The translations under genes and the position numbers were made by a program. From Leptospira sp. (GTDB taxonomy: Bacteria; Spirochaetota; Leptospiria; Leptospirales; Leptospiraceae), in assembly GCA_025457985.1 (NCBI GenBank), contig JALOTI010000124.1:1-6190 (forward strand): a DNA stretch of 6,190 bases. The letters are read 5' to 3'. Below the pieces are notes generated by a model. It was not told the DNA's origin, searched no databases, and saw only the letters and a list, made by a program, of their open reading frames with translations. Numbering within the stretch: the stretch's first letter is position 1; the number at the start of each line of letters is the position of its first letter. This document shows, one piece after another, positions 1 to 6,190 of this stretch.

Positions 1-1100
1 GAAATTGTAAATCTGGTTTTTTGTTCAATTGATTTTACAGATATATTTCCGTCATGTTCCTTCACGATTGAATGGCAAATCGAGAGTCCTAGTCCAGTTC
101 CTGTTCCCGTTTTATTGTTTGTAAAAAATGGATCAAAAATCTTTTGTATGATTGCTTCAGGTATACCTCCGGCATTATCCTCTACAATGATATGAATCCA
201 ATTTTTTGTCTTACGAATATCTATTGAAATTTCACCTGGTTTATAATCAAAAGCCTGGAGAGAATTTCGGAAAAGGTTCATAAATAGTCTTTCAATTTTG
301 CCAGGATGAAATGGAAATTGATACTCTTGGTCAGTAGTCAGTTTCCAGTTGATATTTTTACTTAAGTGCGGATACAAACGAATGACTGTATCTTTAGCTC
401 TTTGGATGGTATCGACAATATCACCTAACGTGACTTTTACTTTATCTGATTTTGCAAAAGAAATGATATCACTGACAATTATAGCAGCTCTTGCTATGTC
501 GTTTTTTATCATGTCTAATCGTTTTTCAATTTGCTCTGTGGATTGGTTTTGCCAGTTAGCACGTAAATTTTGAAGAGTTAAACTAATTCCAGTTAATGGA
601 TTATTCAATTCATGTGCGATCCCAGATATTAAAATTCCAAGGGAAGCTAAGTTTCTCATTCGAAATGATTCTTCTTCTTTCTCCTTTTGAACCGTTACGT
701 CAGAGATCATTTCAACAATCCAAAATAAGTTTTCCTCTTTTGGGTAAGGGTAAAATTCCAATTGTAAGGTCTCTTTTTTTTCAGTCGTTCTAAAGAAAAT
801 CTCTCGGGAAGTAGGAGAGGGAGTTTTTCCTTCTTTGGCTCGTCCATTTATTTTGGGACAATAGGGACAGATATCATTTCTTTGATACAATACTTCGTAA
901 CATTTTTTTTGGAGTATGTCTTCGTAAGAATTTGATTTAGTAAATCGAATGGTTGAAATATTAGCTCTTTGGATGATAAAATCCGCATCTATCAGAACGA
1001 GTGGATCTTGTACTACATCGTAAATAGCTTCGAGTTCTCGTGCTTTCTCGGCAATTTGAACAATCTTATCAGCAGGAGAATTTGATTCCGGGTCAGCCAA
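1..1100 (-). CDS. Cytoplasmic PAS-domain sensor histidine kinase, C-terminus cut by window edge
   Basis: Sensor kinase of a two-component system: autophosphorylates on a histidine and passes the phosphate to a response regulator not present here. 366 residues are visible and the frame is open at position 1; only a short C-terminal end should be missing. An N-terminal PAS-like domain (about residues 22-135) carries C67, C78 and C81 in a C-x10-CPYCP arrangement. The HisKA H-box GIAHELNNP has the phosphoacceptor at H163. The HATPase domain shows the N-box around N279 ([10 protein letters not shown]), G1 box DNAGGIP (308-314), F-box FDPFF (322-326) and G2 box GTGTGLGL (332-339), so it looks catalytically intact. 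There is no signal peptide or membrane segment, so it is soluble. Start TTG 1100-1098 is chosen because it lies 3 nt after the upstream stop, has AGGA 9 nt upstream, and no ATG precedes the PAS domain. It is the last visible gene of the glycolytic operon. The input signal is unknown. Confidence 0.9.
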   Translation of the reverse strand, partial: MADPESNSPADKIVQIAEKARELEAIYDVVQDPLVLIDADFIIQRANISTIRFTKSNSYEDILQKKCYEVLYQRNDICPYCPKINGRAKEGKTPSPTSREIFFRTTEKKETLQLEFYPYPKEENLFWIVEMISDVTVQKEKEEESFRMRNLASLGILISGIAHELNNPLTGISLTLQNLRANWQNQSTEQIEKRLDMIKNDIARAAIIVSDIISFAKSDKVKVTLGDIVDTIQRAKDTVIRLYPHLSKNINWKLTTDQEYQFPFHPGKIERLFMNLFRNSLQAFDYKPGEISIDIRKTKNWIHIIVEDNAGGIPEAIIQKIFDPFFTNNKTGTGTGLGLSICHSIVKEHDGNISVKSIEQKTRFTI

Positions 1101-1103
1101 TCG

Positions 1104-1763
1104 CTAATATCCTAAGGATTGATTGAGTTGCTTCAACATATTTTTTTGTGCTTTTGGTCCACGTGATTTTTGTAAAGCAATGATCGAAGAAATTTGCGAA
1201 TGGAAGTCTAACAAAAATTTTATATAAAAATCTTTTTTGAATTGGTTCCGCTCTTCTCGAATTTCATCATTCCTCATATCGCTTAACGGAAACTCCGTTT
1301 TCCCATCCAATCCAGAAAATAGAATGGTCATATCATTCAGATTTTCGTCCAAAGGTGTCAAATCTCGAATCAGAGTTTTAGTCTTTTGCTCGATTTCTGT
1401 ATCTTCAGTTGATACTGAAATTTCCAGTTTGGAAAGGACAGATCCATTAAATTCTATGAGAAGTGATTTTTCTTCCGAACTTTTTAATTTTGATTTGGAA
1501 CCGTGTTCCGTATCCACTTTAAACTTTCGGATACGAATTCCAGTTCTATTGGGAAAGGTTCCCACAAACTGAATGATCGTATTAGAAGGGAGAGCATCTA
1601 TATTTTCATAACTCAAAAGCTCTCTAGCCCTTGCAACCTCTTTGTAAAGAGTTTGGATCTCTCGGTCTAAATTCTTTTCTTTTTGGAGAATGAATTCGTT
1701 AGCCGAGAGACCAGTAATGAGTAGGGTAAAACTAAGGAGAAGCGGGAGCTTCGTTTGAGCCAT
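1104..1763 (-). CDS. Putative exported protein of unknown function (219 aa)
   Basis: I do not recognise this family. From ATG 1763-1761 the protein starts with a typical Sec signal peptide: one Lys at position 5, a hydrophobic core at about 6-19, then GLSA before NEF, fitting signal peptidase I cleavage after A21. There is no lipobox cysteine. The mature part (about 198 residues) is hydrophilic, with a helical, charged stretch at about 26-50, a middle region likely rich in beta strand (about 62-150), and a basic helical C-terminus. It has no cysteine at all. An upstream in-frame ATG at 1799-1797 would add 12 residues, but these would precede the signal peptide and that ATG has only a poor, distant GAGG; ATG 1763 has GGAA 4 nt upstream. 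The gene overlaps the end of secG by 32 nt and ends 3 nt before the kinase start. A periplasmic or envelope role is inferred from the signal peptide. A link to the downstream kinase is speculation from gene order. Confidence 0.75.
   Translation of the reverse strand: MAQTKLPLLLSFTLLITGLSANEFILQKEKNLDREIQTLYKEVARARELLSYENIDALPSNTIIQFVGTFPNRTGIRIRKFKVDTEHGSKSKLKSSEEKSLLIEFNGSVLSKLEISVSTEDTEIEQKTKTLIRDLTPLDENLNDMTILFSGLDGKTEFPLSDMRNDEIREERNQFKKDFYIKFLLDFHSQISSIIALQKSRGPKAQKNMLKQLNQSLGY
1110..1113 (-). promoter_or_regulatory. Ribosome binding site (AGGA) fixing the TTG start of the PAS kinase
   Basis: AGGA on the minus strand sits inside the last codons of the upstream exported-protein gene, 9 nt before TTG 1100-1098. 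It supports a UUG start and coupling of the kinase's translation to the preceding gene. Confidence 0.55.
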
Positions 1764-2055
1764 CTGATTCCAAAGGAGCTTCGATCGATGGATCTGCATC
1801 AGGAATTAGCACCTCGTCCTTTTTCGCAAATAAAAAAGACAAAACCAGCGACAAAACAATAAACAAAATCGCAATCACTCGCGTAGTTTTTGTCATTACG
1901 TCAGCGGTAGAAGCACCAAAGACGGATTGACTTGCTGTATTACCGCCTAACATACCCGCACTGCCACCTTTCCCTGTTTGAATCATAACAAGTAAGATGA
2001 GAAAAAGTGAAATCAATACAAAAAGAGTGAGAATTGTTCCCGTTAAAAATCCCAT
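1732..2055 (-). CDS. secG: Preprotein translocase subunit SecG
   Basis: Small integral membrane subunit of the SecYEG channel; it helps SecA-driven export across the inner membrane. The 107-residue protein has the family layout: TM1 at about 5-25, a Gly-rich cytoplasmic loop ([11 protein letters not shown], 28-38, then VFG at 45-47), and TM2 at about 58-77. After TM2 comes a 30-residue acidic, Pro/Ser-rich tail (79-107); by analogy with E. coli SecG (both ends outside) it would face the periplasm. Start ATG 2055-2053 has AAGGAA 5 nt upstream, overlapping the tpiA stop codon, which suggests coupling. Placement straight after tpiA is common in bacteria and supports the call. The codons for the last residues also encode the signal-peptide start of the next gene in another frame, so the tail sequence is partly constrained by that overlap. 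Confidence 0.95.
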   Translation of the reverse strand: MGFLTGTILTLFVLISLFLILLVMIQTGKGGSAGMLGGNTASQSVFGASTADVMTKTTRVIAILFIVLSLVLSFLFAKKDEVLIPDADPSIEAPLESDGSNEAPASP

Positions 2056-2064
2056 AGATATTCC

Positions 2065-2814
2065 TTATTTTAATAGTCCTAAAAATGAATCCAGTTTTTG
2101 GCTTGCACCGCCCACCAAACCACCGTCAATATTTGGTTGAGAAAGGAGTGAAGCAATGTTATCCGGTTTTACTGATCCCCCATACAGGATTTGAATCTGG
2201 TTTGCAATCTCTTCGCCACCAACGAATAGAGAGGATATTTCCTTTCGGATATATGCATGAGCCTCTTCAGCTTCTTTTGGTGTGGCAACCTTTCCCGTTC
2301 CGATTGCCCATACAGGTTCGTAAGCGATTACTAGATTTTTGAACTTGTCGCTTGGGACATCCTTTAAACCTTTTTTTATTTGGTCACTCAATACAGAGAA
2401 GGTATTTCCCTTTTCCCGTTCCGCCCAGGTCTCTCCTACACAGTAGATCACTCGAAGACCTTTCCGTAGAAAAAAAGAAATCTTTGCGTTGTCAAACTCT
2501 GAGGTTTCACCGAGAAACTGCCGTCTTTCAGAGTGCCCGACAAGAACTGTTCGGATTCCCAATTCCTCTAGTTGTACGGGAGATATCTCTCCAGTCATCG
2601 CCGTTAAGTCTGCTTGGTATGCGTTCTGTGCACCGACGATGAGTTTGCTACCATTTGCAATTTCAGATACAGCACCTAAATGGATTGCTGTTGGGAAGAC
2701 CATCACTTCATAAGACGATGAATTCGATGCGTCCAGTAACCCCTTCGCAATCGATTTTGCCTCGACCAAACTGAGGTTCATTTTCCAATTTCCAGCGATG
2801 ATCTTCTTTCTCAT
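2065..2814 (-). CDS. tpiA: Triosephosphate isomerase
   Basis: Interconverts dihydroxyacetone phosphate and glyceraldehyde 3-phosphate in glycolysis and gluconeogenesis; a cytoplasmic (beta/alpha)8 barrel, usually a dimer. The 249 residues are standard length. All catalytic features are present: N9 and K11 in AGNWKMN, electrophile H94 in VGHSERR, and base E166 in [12 protein letters not shown], which runs into the flexible active-site lid (about 167-175). The phosphate-binding loops YGGSV (211-215) and GGLVGGAS (231-238) are intact. ATG 2814-2812 overlaps the pgk stop by 4 nt (ATGA), with AAGGAAG 7 nt upstream inside pgk, so translation is probably coupled to pgk. Function is secure. Confidence 0.98.
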   Translation of the reverse strand: MRKKIIAGNWKMNLSLVEAKSIAKGLLDASNSSSYEVMVFPTAIHLGAVSEIANGSKLIVGAQNAYQADLTAMTGEISPVQLEELGIRTVLVGHSERRQFLGETSEFDNAKISFFLRKGLRVIYCVGETWAEREKGNTFSVLSDQIKKGLKDVPSDKFKNLVIAYEPVWAIGTGKVATPKEAEEAHAYIRKEISSLFVGGEEIANQIQILYGGSVKPDNIASLLSQPNIDGGLVGGASQKLDSFLGLLK

Positions 2815-4004
2815 GTTTTATCTTCCTTTGGGAGTAAACATTCCACTCCAGGCAAAGCGCGTCCTTCTAAAAATTCAAGGGAAGCACCACCGCCCGTAGA
2901 AATATGTGTAATTTTATCGGCCACACCCGCCTTATTGATAGCTGCGATGGAATCGCCACCACCAACTATGGACTTCGCTTTTGATTTGGCAACTGCCTTC
3001 GCAATTTCAATGGTTCCTTTCGAAAACTTATCCATTTCGAAAACACCCATAGGTCCATTCCAGAGGATCGTTTTTGCCTCTTTGATGACTTTGGTATAGT
3101 TGTCGATGGTCTTCGGACCGATGTCCATTCCCATCCAACCGTCTAGGATTCCCATTTTATCTACGGATTTTGTCTTGGCATTCGCATCAAATTGGTCAGC
3201 TATGATGTGGTCCACAGGTATTTGTAAGTCAATTCCTTTGATTCCTGCTCGGTCGATCAATTGGAAGGCTTGCGATTCAAAATCGGATTCATACAAGGAT
3301 TTTCCAATTGGAACAGCTCTTGATTTAAGGAACGTGTATGCCATGCCACCGCCAATGAGGAGATGGTCCACTTTATCAACCAGATTCTTTAAAATGGCAA
3401 ATTTACTGCTCACCTTTGAACCGCCAACAATGGCTACAAACGGACGTTCTGGTCTAGAAAGCAGGCCACCTAACATTTCGATTTCTTTTCTCATCAAAAG
3501 ACCCGCAAATGCTGGGAGTAGATGGGCAAGACCTTCTGTAGAAGCATGGGCACGGTGTGCAGTACCAAAAGCATCGTTTACATAGATATCAGCAAGTTTC
3601 GCTAATTCTTTGCAGAATTTTTGCTCATTTTCCTCTTCTTCTTTGTGGAATCTGAGATTTTCAAGTAACAATACTTCGCCGTTTTTCAGTTCCTTTGAAA
3701 GTTTAACTGCGTCCTCACCAATGACAGATTCTGAAAAACTTACCTTGGTTTTTAAGATTTGGCCAAGGACATCAAACACTGGTTTCATGGAATATTTAGA
3801 TTCGGGACCACCCTTTGGTCGTCCCAAATGGCTTCCCAAAACCAAACGCGCGCCTTTTTGTATGAGGAGCTCAATCGTTGGTAGAGTTTTTTCTATTCGG
3901 GTTGTATCTGTTGCCTTTCCATTTTCTACTGGAACGTTAAAATCAACGCGGACAAACACACGTTTGCCCTCGAGGTTTTGATTTTCAATTAGTGGTAAGT
4001 TCAT
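2811..4004 (-). CDS. pgk: Phosphoglycerate kinase
   Basis: Transfers phosphate from 1,3-bisphosphoglycerate to ADP, the first ATP-yielding step of glycolysis; monomeric, cytoplasmic, two-domain. The 397 residues are the usual bacterial length. N-domain substrate sites: RVDFNVP (19-25), GSHLGRP (57-63), LENLRF (114-119) and [13 protein letters not shown] (143-155). C-domain nucleotide sites: GGSKVSSK (194-201), LIGGGMA (216-222), WNGPMGVFE (315-323), GGGDS (348-352) and STGGGASLE (369-377). ATG 4004-4002 lies 1 nt after the gap TAA, with AAGGA inside the last codons of gap 4 nt upstream. It works directly after the GAPDH encoded upstream. No missing residues seen. Confidence 0.98.
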   Translation of the reverse strand: MNLPLIENQNLEGKRVFVRVDFNVPVENGKATDTTRIEKTLPTIELLIQKGARLVLGSHLGRPKGGPESKYSMKPVFDVLGQILKTKVSFSESVIGEDAVKLSKELKNGEVLLLENLRFHKEEEENEQKFCKELAKLADIYVNDAFGTAHRAHASTEGLAHLLPAFAGLLMRKEIEMLGGLLSRPERPFVAIVGGSKVSSKFAILKNLVDKVDHLLIGGGMAYTFLKSRAVPIGKSLYESDFESQAFQLIDRAGIKGIDLQIPVDHIIADQFDANAKTKSVDKMGILDGWMGMDIGPKTIDNYTKVIKEAKTILWNGPMGVFEMDKFSKGTIEIAKAVAKSKAKSIVGGGDSIAAINKAGVADKITHISTGGGASLEFLEGRALPGVECLLPKEDKT

Positions 4005-4005
4005 C

Positions 4006-5155
<1,150 letters not shown>

Positions 5156-5938
5156 TTGGAAAATCTAGAATCCTTACTGATTGTTGCGAGAGGCCAAAAG
5201 CAACTTCTAGCTGAAGTTTCTTCCCACCCAGCGGTTTTATCAGGGGACATAACTACACTGTCTCGATTTATCACAGAATCTGTTTCCGAACTTTTGGGTC
5301 TGGAGCGGGTAGGTGTTTGGCTTTTTAATGAGGCAAAAGATTCTCTCATCAATATTGATCTATATCTCAAAAGTAAGGGTGAACATAGTCATGGTGCCAT
5401 TTTACAGCAACATGAGTTTTATGAAGAATTTTCCTACCTAAAAACGGAAAAGTATGTGGATGCAAGTGATCCGTATACGGACCCAAGAACGAAAGGATTC
5501 GTTGAAGATTATTTAAAGCCAAATAATATAACAGCTATGTTAGATGGAGTCATTCGAATAGGTGAGGAGTTAATTGGGGCAATCTGTTTTGAACATGTCG
5601 GAGTCTCTCATGTATGGGAAGAAGACGAGATTTTATTTTGTAGCCAACTCGGTGATCAAATATCTTTAGCGGTTAGTTGTAAAAGGAAAAATGAAATAAC
5701 GGATGCTTTGCGAGAGAGAGAAATTCAGCTTCAAGAATTGAACGAAAGTTTGGAATCTTTAGTTTCTGAACGTACTATGCGACTCTCACAATCCAATGAA
5801 GAACTTTCAAAAACGATTTTGGACCTAAAACAAGCTCAAGCAAAATTAATACTCTCGGAAAAAATGGCTTCGCTTGGTCAATTGATAGCAGGAATTGCCC
5901 ACGAAATAAATAATCCGATCGCAGCGATTCTAGCTTCG
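5156..5938 (+). pseudogene. GAF-domain sensor histidine kinase, truncated after the H-box by a sequence junction
   Basis: About 261 residues of a soluble sensor kinase. A GAF domain fills about residues 25-175, starting [15 protein letters not shown] and including [11 protein letters not shown] and IGAICFEH, in a style often seen in spirochaete and proteobacterial GAF kinases. A coiled coil (about 180-235, rich in E, L, Q, S) leads to [18 protein letters not shown] with the phosphoacceptor at H249. The rest of HisKA and the entire HATPase domain are absent: after IAAILAS the frame continues into permease sequence. As written it cannot autophosphorylate; in the source genome the gene is presumably intact. 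The TTG start is preferred because of AGGTAG just upstream and a TAG stop in frame at 5132. It is divergent from gap. It shares the H-box type with the PAS kinase at the other end of the operon but has a different sensor domain. Marked as a broken gene because of the junction; a true degraded gene is less likely. Confidence 0.8.
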
Positions 5939-5953
5939 ACTCGACGAGCGTCG
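5931..5953. other. Probable chimeric junction between unrelated sequences
   Basis: To the left, the plus-strand frame encodes a kinase H-box region; to the right the same frame encodes the first residues of an ABC-2 permease. The last residues that fit the kinase end at about 5938, and the first that fit the permease begin at about 5945-5954. GC by hand count is about 39 % over 5701-5940 and about 46 % over 5941-6190. No transposase, integrase, tRNA or long repeat marks the join. A short inverted repeat, CGACG (5942-5946) and CGTCG (5949-5953) with a 2-nt loop, sits right at it. An assembly or library chimera is the likeliest reading. Confidence 0.75.
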
Positions 5954-6190
5954 TATGCGGTCTTGAAGCGAAACTTTTACGGATACTTTTCTAATCCAAC
6001 GGGTTACGTGTTTCTGTGTCTGTTCGTGTTGCTTACCAGTATGGCGGCGTTTTGGCCGCACGCATTCTTCAGTGACAATATTGGTTCGTTGAATCAACTG
6101 AACAAGTGGTTCGTCTATATCATGTTGTTTTTCATCCCTGCGATCACAATGAGCATTTGGGCGGAAGAACGACGGCAAGGACTTGAACCA
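5939..6190 (+). CDS. ABC-2 type transporter permease, N-terminal fragment, foreign to the rest of the window
   Basis: About 84 residues open at both ends: the native start codon is lost at the junction and the C-terminus runs off the window. The fragment begins with a basic amphipathic stretch ([18 protein letters not shown]), then TM1 (about 18 residues from GYVFL to AAFW), a loop ([16 protein letters not shown]), TM2 (from FVYIM to MSIW) and the conserved EERRQG. I recognise this as the N-terminus of GldF/NosY-like ABC-2 permeases, and the wording is closest to Planctomycetota members as I recall them. Such permeases pair with a separate ATPase, usually encoded next to them, to move a substrate across the inner membrane; none is visible here and the substrate is unknown. 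In homologues I recall, EERRQG is followed by TDELL; here it is followed by LEP in the last nine bases, which may be end-of-contig error or real divergence. Confidence 0.75.

Noticed and set aside
3100..3585. Long plus-strand open frames opposite pgk, gap (4402-4884) and the exported-protein gene (1237-1572).
   Set aside because: They are antisense to genes with intact catalytic motifs or a clear signal peptide, have no binding sites, and give no recognisable protein.
5930..6178. Minus-strand 82-residue open frame across the junction.
   Set aside because: It spans two unrelated sequences, lies opposite a recognisable permease frame, and its Arg/Gln/His-rich translation looks like an antisense shadow.
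5156..6190. A novel kinase-transporter fusion protein.
   Set aside because: The kinase lacks the rest of HisKA and all of the ATPase domain, the permease begins right at its own N-terminus, and composition changes at the join; a chimera explains this more simply.

Overview
Gene content and protein style suggest a Leptospiraceae chromosome, most like a saprophytic Leptospira. This is inferred from recognising the proteins and the roughly 40 % GC; no database search was run. Positions about 1-5938 are coherent. The last roughly 250 bases look foreign to the rest, so the window is best read as a Leptospira-type contig joined at its right edge to DNA from another source.

Layout. On the minus strand, read right to left, is a tight six-gene run: gap (5013-4006), pgk (4004-2811), tpiA (2814-2065), secG (2055-1732), an exported protein of unknown function (1763-1104), and a soluble PAS-type sensor histidine kinase (1100 to beyond position 1). 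Spacings are 1 nt, a 4-nt overlap, 9 nt, a 32-nt overlap and 3 nt. Ribosome binding sites lie inside or against the end of the preceding gene, so one transcript with translational coupling is likely. The first three genes encode consecutive lower-glycolysis enzymes. secG, a Sec translocon subunit, follows tpiA as in many bacteria. The last two genes are the less familiar part.

A 142-bp divergent spacer (5014-5155) should hold the operon's promoter. It contains a 6-bp inverted repeat and one copy of an 11-bp direct repeat whose second copy covers the start of the next gene. Going right on the plus strand from TTG 5156 is a second histidine kinase: GAF domain, coiled coil, then the phosphoacceptor H-box. 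It is cut off just after the H-box.

At about 5931-5953 the reading frame passes without a stop into the N-terminus of an ABC-2 type transporter permease of the kind I associate with Planctomycetota. GC by hand count rises from about 39 % (5701-5940) to about 46 % (5941-6190). A kinase lacking its ATPase domain and fused to a permease is biologically implausible, so a chimeric assembly or cloning join is the leading explanation. No tRNA, rRNA, CRISPR array, insertion sequence or convincing intrinsic terminator was seen.
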